Assembly (NCBI GenBank): GCA_946187325.1
Contig: CAMHQC010000007.1
Span: 24,291 to 88,290, forward strand
Reading direction: 5' to 3'
Source: an uncultured Clostridia bacterium
GTDB lineage: Bacteria > Bacillota > Clostridia > Oscillospirales > Acutalibacteraceae
Length of the DNA: 64,000 nt
Part shown: in pieces, positions 1 to 7,939 of the stretch
Layout of the letters: each line of letters begins with the position of its first letter
Position numbering within the stretch: position 1 is the stretch's first letter
Program-made: the position numbers and the translations under genes
Notes under the pieces: generated by a model
Database searches by the model: none
Told to the model about the DNA's origin: nothing
The model's input: the letters and a program-made list of their open reading frames with translations, nothing else

Positions 1-215
1 CCGAATGTAAGGGTCATACCGAGTGCGACTCGATTATTATGGATAACGGACAGATTTTAGCTGTTCCCGCGCTCGAGGCTAATAACGTAGACGCGTCGCT
101 CGTACATGAGGCGGCTATAGGAAAAATCGCGGGCGAGCAGATAGACAAGCTTATGACCTTGGGCTTAACCGAAGCCGAAGCCGAGCAGGAGATTATCAAC
201 GGATTTTTAAGATAG
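1..215 (+). CDS. SufB/SufD-family Fe-S assembly protein, C-terminal end
   Basis: The reading frame is open from base 3 to the TAG at 213-215 and gives about 70 residues. They match the C-terminal end of the SufB/SufD scaffold family: a GHTECD motif, then AVPALEA, HEAAIGKIAGEQ, and a final Leu/Glu-rich helix ending in GFLR. In the family this region is part of the beta-helix and C-terminal helices where SufB and SufD interact during iron-sulfur cluster assembly in the cytoplasm. The start lies outside the window. The GHTECD and LMTLGLTE wording resembles the short SufBD proteins of Clostridia and archaea, so sufB versus sufD is not decided. A strong hairpin follows at once. Confidence 0.85.
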   Translation, partial: ECKGHTECDSIIMDNGQILAVPALEANNVDASLVHEAAIGKIAGEQIDKLMTLGLTEAEAEQEIINGFLR

Positions 216-236
216 TTAAAACTTAATAGAAAAAAG

Positions 237-270
237 TTTCGGTCGGATAGAATTTTCTATCCGACCGAAA
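237..270. terminator. Hairpin between convergent genes (repeat family with 12684-12717)
   Basis: Perfect 16-bp stem, 237-252 with 255-270, around a 2-base loop. A-rich sequence lies before it and T-rich sequence after it. It separates the suf gene end from the convergent HMA gene, so it probably terminates both. Its core, CGGTCGGATAG, recurs in the hairpin after purL. Confidence 0.75.
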
Positions 271-284
271 TCTTTAGCTGTTAA

Positions 285-530
285 CTATTTAAACAGTCCC
301 TTTTTCTCGTAGGGCTCGATATCATAGGAAACGAGCTTATAGCCTGTTTCCTCAATCGCTTTGTCGAGGGCTTCCTTAGATATTTCCTCCTTAGCGATAA
401 TTACCGTTTCGTTTTTTGAGTGGGACGAATTTACCTTTTTTACCTTAAAGCTCTTTCTGATTTGGTCGTTGACGTGAGCTTCGCACATTCCGCACATCAT
501 ACCGTCTACGCCGAGTGTAATTTTGTACAT
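285..530 (-). CDS. Heavy-metal-associated (HMA) domain protein, CopZ-like
   Basis: An 81-residue protein with the ferredoxin-like HMA fold pattern: an N-terminal strand, the metal loop MMCGMCEAHV near residues 11-20 with a CxxC pair, and a C-terminal half ending in a GYK strand. HMA proteins of this size carry Cu(I) or another soft metal to P-type ATPases or act as small metallochaperones. It is the last gene of a minus-strand run asnB - Nudix - ribF - HMA, 40 bases after ribF. No metal ATPase is visible nearby, so the partner is unknown. The CGMC loop is less common than the classical TCxxC. Confidence 0.8.
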   Translation of the reverse strand: MYKITLGVDGMMCGMCEAHVNDQIRKSFKVKKVNSSHSKNETVIIAKEEISKEALDKAIEETGYKLVSYDIEPYEKKGLFK

Positions 531-570
531 AATAAAATCCTTTCTTTATTGTTTTCAGCACACAGTTATC

Positions 571-1491
571 TTAACAAGTTGGCTTCTCCTCAAGGAGAAG
601 GCGAACCGCTGTTTTTCCGTTTTTTTGTATTTCTTTTTTCAGCTCGTCTAAGCTGTCGAATTTCTTTTCGGGGCGGATAAATTCCTTTAGCCTTACGTCA
701 ACGGTTTTACCGTATAAATCTCCGCCCGAGTATTCGGGAAGCCAGGTTTCGCAGTTCGGGAGATTGCGGCTACCGACCGTGGGCTTTACGCCGATATTGG
801 TAACGCCGATATATTCCCCGCCGTCTATAGTGACCTTGGACGCGTAAACTCCGAACCTGGGCAGGATAATTCCGTCCGCAAACCGTAGGTTTATAGTCGG
901 AGTGCCCATTTTAGAGCCGATATGGTTGCCCTTTACCGACTTGCTTTTAAGTCCGAAGTCGTAGCCTAAAAGCGCGTTAGCCTTTTTAATATCGCCCTTT
1001 TTAAGAGCGTTTCTAATCTCGGTAGAACTCACTACAGTATCGCCCAGCCTTACCGGGTCACATACCCTAACGCCGATATTTTCCTCTTTACAGAGCTTTT
1101 TCAGCGTATCGGTATCGCCTGCGCCGAGCCTGCCGAAATGATAGTTAAATCCGCAGAAAACCTCCTCGGCGTTAAAAACATTTTTTATTATTTCCCGCAC
1201 AAAGCTTTCGGGGCTTTTGTCCTTTAGCTTTTCGAAATCGAGAATATATAAAATTTCTATTCCGAGATTTTCGAGCATAGCGACTTTCTCGTCATAGGTT
1301 AACAGCTGAGAGTTTTTGTCCTTGGACTTCGGGGTTGACGAAAATGTAAAGGCTGCCGGCACAAGTCCTCTGCTCTTAGCCTCTAAAGCGAGGTTTAATA
1401 CCGCCTTGTGTCCGAGGTGTATTCCGTCGAAATATCCGAGCGCGGCGGCTGTCTTTTTATCGCTGGGAGTTAAATCCCTGAAAACACGCAT
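571..1491 (-). CDS. ribF: Bifunctional riboflavin kinase / FAD synthetase
   Basis: 306 residues, the usual RibF length. The N-terminal half (about 1-180) is the FMN adenylyltransferase domain with the nucleotidyl-transferase motif GYFDGIHLGHKAV near residue 19 and the late STEIR motif. The C-terminal half (about 185-300) is the flavokinase beta-barrel, with GTPTINL and the NCETWLPEYSGGDLYG region. It converts riboflavin to FMN and then FAD in the cytoplasm. The ATG at 1491 is preceded by a good AGGAG site. It sits 17 bases downstream of the Nudix gene. The last codons overlap a short inverted repeat (583-600), so the 3' end runs into a hairpin repeat. Confidence 0.93.
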   Translation of the reverse strand: MRVFRDLTPSDKKTAAALGYFDGIHLGHKAVLNLALEAKSRGLVPAAFTFSSTPKSKDKNSQLLTYDEKVAMLENLGIEILYILDFEKLKDKSPESFVREIIKNVFNAEEVFCGFNYHFGRLGAGDTDTLKKLCKEENIGVRVCDPVRLGDTVVSSTEIRNALKKGDIKKANALLGYDFGLKSKSVKGNHIGSKMGTPTINLRFADGIILPRFGVYASKVTIDGGEYIGVTNIGVKPTVGSRNLPNCETWLPEYSGGDLYGKTVDVRLKEFIRPEKKFDSLDELKKEIQKNGKTAVRLLLEEKPTC

Positions 1492-1508
1492 AGGCGCGCT
1501 CCTTTCGT

Positions 1509-2057
1509 TTAGATTTTGCCCGAATCCAATAGCATTTTAAGCTTTAGTATCGTAATCTGGGTTTTAGCGTCGGGAATTTGGTTGTTAAGCACCATCTCGA
1601 CTGCCTTGTTGAGCGGTATTTTCTCGACGTTTAAGAACTCGTCCTCGTCGGGACTCTGCTCGCCTACGGACTTTACCCTGCACGCGAAAAGATGGATTAT
1701 CTCGTCGGTATAGCCTGTGCTCGGGTACATAGCTCCGAGGGTTATAAAGCTGTAGCCCTCACAGCCCGTTTCTTCTTTTAGCTCGCGTTTTCCGTTTTCG
1801 AGTACGGTTTCGCCCTTTTCGAGCTTGCCCGCGGGTAACTCGAGCGTTACCTCCATATACGGATACCTGAACTGCCTTACGAAGTAGAGGTTTTTATCCT
1901 CGTCCATAGCGGCGATACATACTCCGCCTTGGTGGTGAACTACCTCGCGAGAAGCCGTGTTGCCGTCGGGAAGCTCAACCTCGTCGAGTTTAATATGTAA
2001 GATTTTCCCGTCAAATACAGTCTTGCTGTTTAACGTTTTTTCTGTTAAGTTTTTCAT
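1509..2057 (-). CDS. Nudix hydrolase, ADP-ribose pyrophosphatase type
   Basis: 182 residues with a full Nudix box near residues 76-98: GKLEKGE, then RELKEETG, which supplies the metal-binding REuxEExG core. An AGxL turn before the box and the VRQFRYPYME segment are typical of ADP-ribose/ADP-sugar pyrophosphatases (NudF/YqkG group). Such enzymes cut ADP-ribose to AMP and ribose-5-phosphate in the cytoplasm. The gene lies between asnB and ribF, 17 bases before ribF, so it is probably co-transcribed. Substrate specificity is inferred from family resemblance. Confidence 0.88.
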   Translation of the reverse strand: MKNLTEKTLNSKTVFDGKILHIKLDEVELPDGNTASREVVHHQGGVCIAAMDEDKNLYFVRQFRYPYMEVTLELPAGKLEKGETVLENGKRELKEETGCEGYSFITLGAMYPSTGYTDEIIHLFACRVKSVGEQSPDEDEFLNVEKIPLNKAVEMVLNNQIPDAKTQITILKLKMLLDSGKI

Positions 2058-2083
2058 AACTATCCACTATCAACTCTCAACTA

Positions 2084-4411
2084 TCAACTGTTCTTAATGT
2101 CGTCCATATCGCTGATAATGCTGTCGATAACGTCGTCGAGGATAATTCCGTTGTCGTCGGTGATTTCGGACTGCTTGGTTATGTCGATTAGCTCCTCCTG
2201 GGGCTCGGTTTCTTCGTAGTCGGAGCTTTCCTCGATAATATGCTCGTCGTCCTCGTCCTCATCCTCATCCTCCATCTCCATAGCGACCTGCTCGGCTTGC
2301 TGGAGCGGAGTAAGATTTTCGCTCGGGAGCGAGCCGACTACTCTTTCCTGCAGGTTTTGGAATTTCGAGGCGAGCTTATCATCGTCGTCAAACGCTTCCT
2401 CTACGTTATCGATAGCGTTCTCTGCGTAACCGTCGTCGCCCAAGCCCTCCTGAGAAGCTAGCTCAGCCTGAACCTTGGCGATTGCGGCTTTCTGCTTGGC
2501 GAGCTTGCGCTGAGCCTCCGCCTTAGCCTTTAGCTCGACTAAGTGGTTTTGCGGTTTAGTTACCTTCTTATCGTTCTCGTTAAAGTAGATGTTATACCAC
2601 ACGATAAAGATGTAAATAGTCCAGATTTTACGGCTGTTATCCTCAATCTGATTGTAATGCCGGTCGAGCCAGCCTACGAGGATATCGCTGTTGAAGAACT
2701 TCTGAGCCGTTTCGCTCTCGAAGGCTTCCTTAACTATATTGTAATAGCGCTCGTCCTTAAGCCATTCTCTGGTCGGTACAGGGAAGCCGAGTTTTTCTTT
2801 TTCGGCGGTTTCCTGAGGGAGATGTCGCTGAGCGGCTCTGCGCATAGCGTATTTTGTGTTGTATTTATTAACTCTGAATTTAGTCGGGAGCTTTGAGGCT
2901 ACCTTGAACACCTCTTTGTCGAGGAAAGGTACTCGTAGCTCTAAGGAGTTCGCCATAGACATTCTGTCGGCTTTGAGCAGTATATCTCCGACCATCCAAA
3001 GATTGATGTCGAGAGTCTGCATTTTGGTGACGTCATCGTGACGTCGGGAGCGGTTGTAGATACGGCGAAGCGAATTTAGTTTAAGCGGGTCTGTCGCGAT
3101 AGACGGGTCGCGCAGAAGCTCGCGCTTTTGGTCGTAATCGTACATAAACGCGTTGCCTATATAACGTTTTTCGAGCGGATGAGTAGCTCTTATGATATAA
3201 TCTCTGCCCTTGATATCGGGGAGCTTCTTAGCGAGCTTACACAGAGCGCGTCTTAGGCAGTAGGGAACTACCGTCTGATAAATTTTAAATACTCTCGGGT
3301 CGTTGTAGCAGGTATAACCGCCGAAAAGCTCGTCGGCTCCCTCGCCCGAAAGCACAACCTTAACGTACTCGCTCGCGAGCCTCGATACAAAGTAAAGCGC
3401 GATACAGCTCGGGTCGGCTAACGGCTGATCCATATGGTACTGAACCGTCGGAACAGCGTCCCAGAACTCCTCGCTGGAGATGAGGTGGGTATGATGTTCC
3501 ACGCCGATTTCCTTGGAAAGATTGCTCGCCCAGGAGATTTCGTTGTATCTCTGACCGAAATCGAATCCCACGGTAAAGGTTTTCTGGTCGGCGAAATAAG
3601 TTGAAACGTAGCTCGAATCGACTCCGCTCGACAGGAAACAGCCGACCTCTACGTCGGCGATTTTATGGGCGTTAACCGAGTTCTCGAAAACTTTCTCGAT
3701 TTTATCGACCGCCTCGTCCTCGGTCATCTTTTCGTCGGGCTTAAACTTAGCTTCCCAGTAGCGAATAGTCTCGAGCTCGCCGTTTTTAAAAGTCATATAG
3801 TGACCCGGAAGCAGGCAGTAAACTCCCTCGAAGAAGGTCTCGGGCGGTACGGCGTACTGGAACGAAAGATATGTGTCTAAAGCTTTCGTGTTAAATTTTT
3901 TTTCGTATTTAGGATGTTCAAGTATGCTTTTAATCTCGCTGGCGTAGATTAAATCCCTGCCGTTTATCAGGGTATAGTGCATAGGCTTAATGCCGAAAAA
4001 GTCGCGCGCGATAAACAGGCTCTTGTCCTTGGTATTATAAATCGCGAAGCCGAACATACCGCGAAGTCTTAACAGCATATCCTCGCGCCATTCCTCGTAG
4101 CCGTGCACGAGAACCTCGCTGTCGGCGTCGGTGGCGAAGGTATGGCCCGCCTGTTTGAGCTCCTCTCTGAGCTCCTTGTAGTTATAAATCTCGCCGTTAA
4201 AGGTGAGGACTAAGGTCTTATCCTCGTTATAGATAGGCTGATGCCCGGCGTCAAGGTCGATAATGCTGAGCCTTCTAAAGCCCATACTGATGTAATCGTC
4301 CTGGAAAAATCCGTCGGAATCGGGGCCCCGGTGGGTGATAACCTCGGTCATATTATGAATAGTTTTCTCGCGGTCAAGCACCTCGCCCGTAAATCCGCAT
4401 ATACCGCACAT
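2084..4411 (-). CDS. asnB: Glutamine-hydrolysing asparagine synthetase with long acidic C-terminal tail
   Basis: The start is the ATG at 4411, after a GGAAGGAG site, because it places Cys2 (MCGICGF) as the N-terminal glutaminase nucleophile. The longer upstream reading would bury it. The class II glutamine amidotransferase domain is followed by the ATP-pyrophosphatase domain with SSGVDSS and LSGEGADELFGGY. It makes asparagine from aspartate, ATP and glutamine in the cytoplasm. The enzyme proper ends near residue 614. About 160 further residues follow: a Lys/Ala/Gln-rich, probably coiled stretch, then a strongly acidic part with an Asp/Glu run. Typical AsnB proteins lack this tail. First gene of the asnB - Nudix - ribF - HMA run. 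Confidence 0.92.
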   Translation of the reverse strand: MCGICGFTGEVLDREKTIHNMTEVITHRGPDSDGFFQDDYISMGFRRLSIIDLDAGHQPIYNEDKTLVLTFNGEIYNYKELREELKQAGHTFATDADSEVLVHGYEEWREDMLLRLRGMFGFAIYNTKDKSLFIARDFFGIKPMHYTLINGRDLIYASEIKSILEHPKYEKKFNTKALDTYLSFQYAVPPETFFEGVYCLLPGHYMTFKNGELETIRYWEAKFKPDEKMTEDEAVDKIEKVFENSVNAHKIADVEVGCFLSSGVDSSYVSTYFADQKTFTVGFDFGQRYNEISWASNLSKEIGVEHHTHLISSEEFWDAVPTVQYHMDQPLADPSCIALYFVSRLASEYVKVVLSGEGADELFGGYTCYNDPRVFKIYQTVVPYCLRRALCKLAKKLPDIKGRDYIIRATHPLEKRYIGNAFMYDYDQKRELLRDPSIATDPLKLNSLRRIYNRSRRHDDVTKMQTLDINLWMVGDILLKADRMSMANSLELRVPFLDKEVFKVASKLPTKFRVNKYNTKYAMRRAAQRHLPQETAEKEKLGFPVPTREWLKDERYYNIVKEAFESETAQKFFNSDILVGWLDRHYNQIEDNSRKIWTIYIFIVWYNIYFNENDKKVTKPQNHLVELKAKAEAQRKLAKQKAAIAKVQAELASQEGLGDDGYAENAIDNVEEAFDDDDKLASKFQNLQERVVGSLPSENLTPLQQAEQVAMEMEDEDEDEDDEHIIEESSDYEETEPQEELIDITKQSEITDDNGIILDDVIDSIISDMDDIKNS

Positions 4412-4453
4412 ACTTAAAACTCCTTCCAAGTTTGAATATAACAATACATAATA

Positions 4454-4482
4454 ATTGTATCACAATTACACCCGCCTTGCAA
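4454..4482 (-). promoter_or_regulatory. Predicted sigma-70 promoter of asnB operon
   Basis: On the minus strand, TTGCAA (4477-4482) is separated by 17 bases from TACAAT (4454-4459), about 40 bases upstream of the asnB start. Confidence 0.6.
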
Positions 4483-4522
4483 TTACAATTGAATTACAAA
4501 TGTGAAATTTTAGATAAAATTA

Positions 4523-4550
4523 GAAAAAGACGAGCCTGTTACAGCTCGTC
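4523..4550 (-). terminator. Terminator of the toxin-antitoxin operon
   Basis: On the minus strand, a GACGAGC/GCTCGTC stem (4529-4535 with 4544-4550) is followed by a run of T. The stem overlaps the last codons of the toxin gene. Confidence 0.7.
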
Positions 4551-4862
4551 AAATAAATACTCAATATCTCTGCGGTTATTGATAACGCTGATGATATGTA
4601 CACGGTGTTTCTTTTCGTCCGCGAAATAAATAACGGAATAGTTCTTAACAATTAATCGTCTGAGATTTATATCCTTATATCTTTCCCTTAAGATTATCGG
4701 AGTTCTAAGCGGAAATTGCTCCAAGGATTCAAAGGCTCCGCTTATAGCTTCAATCAAATTTTTAGCGGTTTCGGTTTCAAAAAGAGAGTTGGAAATGTAA
4801 TCAAAGATATTATATAAATCCTCCTCGGCTGCCGCCTCTACAATTACTTCGTATTTACTCAA
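4539..4862 (-). CDS. ParE/RelE-family toxin
   Basis: 107 residues. The N-terminus reads YEVIVEAAAEEDLYNIFDYI, typical of the ParE/RelE fold, followed by a FPLRTPI turn and the C-terminal strand pattern with R...YSVIYFADEKKHRVHIISVINNRRDIEYL. Such toxins either poison DNA gyrase (ParE) or cut mRNA on the ribosome (RelE). The sequence alone does not decide, but the YIS...A..L pattern leans to the ParE side. The start overlaps the end of the antitoxin gene by 8 bases, a translationally coupled antitoxin-toxin pair. A terminator overlaps its 3' end. Confidence 0.85.
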   Translation of the reverse strand: MSKYEVIVEAAAEEDLYNIFDYISNSLFETETAKNLIEAISGAFESLEQFPLRTPIILRERYKDINLRRLIVKNYSVIYFADEKKHRVHIISVINNRRDIEYLFDEL

Positions 4863-5121
4863 GGTTAAACTCCTTCGCGATATCTGCTAAAACCTCTTTA
4901 GCGGGTCTGCCTGAAGTTTTACTCATACGGTTTAAACTGCTGTCGATTTTATTGAAAAGGTATTCTCTTCCGCAAAGTCGTTCGTAAACTTCGTTGGAAA
5001 TAATTACAACATCACCTGTGCCGTTTTTAGTTATAAACACAGGCTCCTGAGTTTTATGGCAAAATTCGGAAATCTCGTTGTAATGGTTTCTTAAATCCGA
5101 GCTCGGTCTGATTTTCGGCAT
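4855..5121 (-). CDS. Phd/YefM-family antitoxin
   Basis: 88 residues. The N-terminal Phd fold is recognisable: IRPSSDLRNHYNEISEFC, then EPVFITKNGTGDVVIISNEVYERL. The C-terminal half, which usually wraps the toxin, is Lys/Arg-rich. Phd/YefM proteins neutralise the toxin by direct binding and repress their own operon. A 9-bp-arm perfect palindrome overlaps the promoter upstream, consistent with autorepression. It is the first gene of the pair; the toxin start overlaps its 3' end. Confidence 0.87.
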   Translation of the reverse strand: MPKIRPSSDLRNHYNEISEFCHKTQEPVFITKNGTGDVVIISNEVYERLCGREYLFNKIDSSLNRMSKTSGRPAKEVLADIAKEFNLE

Positions 5122-5153
5122 AAAAACAACTCCTTTATCTATATTATATACAA

Positions 5154-5182
5154 ATTATATCAAAATATTGATATAAAATCAA
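5154..5182 (-). promoter_or_regulatory. Promoter and palindromic operator of the toxin-antitoxin operon
   Basis: Minus-strand TTGATT (5177-5182), a 17-base spacer, then TATAAT (5154-5159). A perfect inverted repeat with 9-bp arms, 5155-5163 and 5168-5176 around AATA, lies between and over the -10. This is where a Phd/YefM repressor would be expected to bind. Confidence 0.7.
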
Positions 5183-5217
5183 TACAAAAAATTATTTTTT
5201 TGAAAAATAAAAATATC

Positions 5218-5246
5218 TTGCAACACTTTTGGAAATATTTTACACT
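5218..5246 (+). promoter_or_regulatory. Predicted promoter of the ECF sigma operon
   Basis: TTGCAA (5218-5223), 17-base spacer, TACACT (5241-5246), 33 bases before the chosen sigma-factor start. It looks like a housekeeping promoter rather than an ECF autoregulated one. Confidence 0.5.
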
Positions 5247-5279
5247 ATATATATGAACGACGTCGTTGGAGGTGAGGTT

Positions 5280-5783
5280 ATGGACGAGATAAAACTAATA
5301 AATATGGCTAAAAAAGGCGACAAAGACGCGTTTTTGAAGCTGTTTTTAATTTATAAGGACAAGCTGTACAGGTACGCTTATTTTAAAGTCGGCGAAGATG
5401 ACGCGTACGACGCGGTTATGGACTGCGTCACGCAGGCGTGGGAGAATATTTATACTCTTAAAAGCGAAAAGGCTTTTTTATCGTGGATATTCCGTATATT
5501 ATACCGCAGTTGTTCGGCGTATATCAGGGAACAGATTAAGCGGAAAGAGTCGGGCGATATCGACGAGCTTAACATAGCCTCATATACTGACTTTAAATCT
5601 GTCGAGCTTAAAGAAGCGCTGGAAATTCTAAGTCCCGAGGAAAAGGATATAGTTCTTCTTTCGGCGGAAGCGGGTTTAAACAGTAAGGAAATCGGAAAGC
5701 TGTTAGGACTTCGGGCAACAACAGTACGCTCTAAGCTCAGCCGAGGTCTCGCTAAAATGCGGGAGTTTTTAGAGGTGACGTGA
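5280..5783 (+). CDS. ECF-type RNA polymerase sigma factor
   Basis: The ATG at 5280 is chosen because GGAGGTGAG lies just before it; an upstream in-frame ATG would have no such site. The 167-residue product has sigma region 2 (AFLKLFLIYKDKLYRYAYFK, then the DAVMDCVTQAWENIYTL helix) and sigma region 4 (LSPEEKDIVLLSAEAGLNSK, then IGKLLGLRATTVRSKLSRGL). There is no region 1 or 3, as in ECF sigma factors. Its stop overlaps the start of the membrane beta-propeller gene (TGATG), so the two are coupled and the neighbour is the likely regulator or signal partner. Confidence 0.9.
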   Translation: MDEIKLINMAKKGDKDAFLKLFLIYKDKLYRYAYFKVGEDDAYDAVMDCVTQAWENIYTLKSEKAFLSWIFRILYRSCSAYIREQIKRKESGDIDELNIASYTDFKSVELKEALEILSPEEKDIVLLSAEAGLNSKEIGKLLGLRATTVRSKLSRGLAKMREFLEVT

Positions 5784-7693
5784 TGAATAATTTAGATTTT
5801 ATTAAAGCTAAGTTCGAGGACAGCGGAATTTCCGCTCCCGAGGACTTAAATAAAGAAAACATCTTAGAAAAAGTTAATAATGTAAAACCGAAAAAGAAAA
5901 GCGGAAAGAGAATATATATTTCCGTCGCGGCTTGTATTGCCGTACTGATTGCCGCTTTGGTATCGGTAAATGTAATTTACGGTAATTTCACCGCCCGGGT
6001 AAAGCCCGATAATTTTGCAAATATAACGCAAAAGGAAGTCAGCGGTATAAAGAGTTTCAGCTCAAGAAAGCAAATTGTTTCCGAGGTCGCGAAGATTAAA
6101 AAAATGAAAAATGAGCTGGAAAAAATGGACCGCGACGGCAACGGGTTCTCTTACGTGTCAAAAAAAGTATCTTATTCGGGTAATTCTTCGGGTAATTCGG
6201 ATTATAAGGGAACGTATCTGCAATACGAAAATGTTGACGAAGAAGATACCGTAAAGACCGATGGAAAATATATTTACAAAACAGCTATTTCAAACGAAGA
6301 GGTTGAGGTATATTCCGCTCAGGGAAAGAACTCAAGGTTGATTAAAAAAATCGTTCCGTTTAGAAAGAATAAAAAAGGAGAAAGGTTTATTAACCAAATT
6401 AACGGTCTTTATGTGTATAAAGGTAAGCTGGTAGTAATCTGTACATTTTACGACGAGGATATGGAATATGAGTTGACCGCCGCCGAGCTTTATGATGTTA
6501 CGGATATAGACAACGTAAAGCTTACGGATGATTTTTACCAGAGCGGTACGGATGTTTCCTCGAGGATAATAGGCTCTAAGCTGTATCTTATAACCGAGCA
6601 ATTTTCCTGGGATAAAAACGACTTGCCGAAGGTTATTAATACCGAGTCAACCGCCGACGAGGTAAAAGAAAAACAGCTTTCGGCAAAAGATATTTTCTCG
6701 ATTGATAAGCCTGCCTACGAGTCCTTTGTTGTAATAAGCGCGATTAACTTAAATAATATGAAGAACAGCGTTACAAGAGCGATACTCGGATGTTCCGATG
6801 AGGTTTATTGTAACGAAAACAACCTGTATATTCTCGGCGCGGACGGGCTGTCGGAGTATAAGAATTGGGGATGTTACGCGGCGTACAGGGAATTGAGCAA
6901 AAAGACAGTGATTATAAAAATATCGCTTAAGGACGCTCCTATAATTACAGCCTGTACTCGAGTAAAAGGCAAAGTCAATAATCAGTATTCGCTTGACGAG
7001 AAAGACGGAAATCTCAGAATCGCTACATCTTCCTATAAGGAAAACGGCGATTTTAAAAACAACAACCTCTTTGTACTCGACAGCAATCTTAACGAGATAG
7101 GCAGAGTTGCTAATTTCGCTAAAGGCGAGGAAATAAAGGCGGTTCGATATGTAAAGAACACGGCGTACGTTATTACCTATAAAGATACAGACCCGCTTTT
7201 TGTGATAGATTTAAGTAATTCGAATAATCCAAAAATAAGAGGAAGTGTAAAAATCAGCGGATTTTCAACAATGTTGGTTCCTGTTGACGAAAACACGCTC
7301 CTCGGTATAGGCTATCATACCACCGGCGATGAAGAGGACGGGTTAAAGCTCGCGGTATTTGACGTAAGCGGTAAGCCCAAGGTTACGGATAAAAAGAGCT
7401 TTAAGTATTATTATTCGGAAGCTATGGACGATCCAAAAGCTTTGCTGGTTAACGAGAAACAAGGTGTTTATTCGGTGCCGTATGAACACAGTGACGGCTA
7501 TTATTTTTCCATATACCCGATTGAGAGTTACGGCGGAGTTCTCAACTTTAAGGTTAAGGACGGTAAGTTGGTTCAGCTTAGGGATGTCCGTTCCAAAAAG
7601 CTCGAGGAAGTCTACCGATGTGTTTATATTGACGATACAATATATATGCTCGGATTGTATGACGACGATCCCGACTGTGTAAAATATAAATAA
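5783..7693 (+). CDS. Membrane-anchored C-terminal beta-propeller protein (possible anti-sigma partner)
   Basis: 636 residues from the ATG at 5783, which overlaps the sigma-factor stop. About 40 N-terminal residues are cytoplasmic and Lys-rich. One membrane helix follows (about 44-66), and the rest is outside the cell. The outer part matches the family of secreted proteins with a C-terminal beta-propeller distantly related to WD40 repeats, for example YLQYENVDEEDTVKTDGKYI near residue 155 and repeated Tyr/Gly-rich strands. Coupling to an ECF sigma gene suggests the short inner segment holds the sigma factor and the propeller senses something outside. No known anti-sigma zinc motif is visible, so the anti-sigma role is inferred. 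Confidence 0.8.
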   Translation: MNNLDFIKAKFEDSGISAPEDLNKENILEKVNNVKPKKKSGKRIYISVAACIAVLIAALVSVNVIYGNFTARVKPDNFANITQKEVSGIKSFSSRKQIVSEVAKIKKMKNELEKMDRDGNGFSYVSKKVSYSGNSSGNSDYKGTYLQYENVDEEDTVKTDGKYIYKTAISNEEVEVYSAQGKNSRLIKKIVPFRKNKKGERFINQINGLYVYKGKLVVICTFYDEDMEYELTAAELYDVTDIDNVKLTDDFYQSGTDVSSRIIGSKLYLITEQFSWDKNDLPKVINTESTADEVKEKQLSAKDIFSIDKPAYESFVVISAINLNNMKNSVTRAILGCSDEVYCNENNLYILGADGLSEYKNWGCYAAYRELSKKTVIIKISLKDAPIITACTRVKGKVNNQYSLDEKDGNLRIATSSYKENGDFKNNNLFVLDSNLNEIGRVANFAKGEEIKAVRYVKNTAYVITYKDTDPLFVIDLSNSNNPKIRGSVKISGFSTMLVPVDENTLLGIGYHTTGDEEDGLKLAVFDVSGKPKVTDKKSFKYYYSEAMDDPKALLVNEKQGVYSVPYEHSDGYYFSIYPIESYGGVLNFKVKDGKLVQLRDVRSKKLEEVYRCVYIDDTIYMLGLYDDDPDCVKYK

Positions 7694-7754
7694 AGGTTGT
7701 AAAACATAGTAAATCGGTATATAATGACAGTTGATAGTTCTCAGCAGGCAACTA

Positions 7755-7894
7755 TGTCATCTTGAGCGGTCGCGAAACGGATTTCGCTTTGGCGAAATAG
7801 TCGATGAGGTATTATCCAAATTTTTAATTTGGGGAATAATACCCATACCCTGCGTTAAGATCTTTTAAGATTCCTCGACAAACTCGGAATGACA
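7755..7894. repeat. Miniature inverted-repeat element (TGTCATCTTGAGCG family), copy 1
   Basis: 140 bases bounded by TGTCATCTTGAGCG and CTCGGAATGACA, imperfect inverted repeats. The interior folds on itself, including a GGTATTATCC/GGAATAATACC hairpin. There is no gene inside. A second copy with the same ends lies at 13216-13346. The rest of 7694-7939 holds short ACTCTCAACT-type repeats and no gene. Confidence 0.65.
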
Positions 7895-7939
7895 CGACCA
7901 AAACTCTCAACTCTCAACTGAAAAGAAAGGATTTTTACT

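Noticed and set aside
583..600. Hairpin in the last codons of ribF as a strong terminator
   Set aside because: The loop is only 2 bases and no T run follows on the transcribed strand; treated as a repeat fragment.
4411..4444. Upstream start of asnB giving 11 extra residues
   Set aside because: It would bury the Cys2 nucleophile needed for glutaminase activity, and the ribosome site fits the ATG at 4411.
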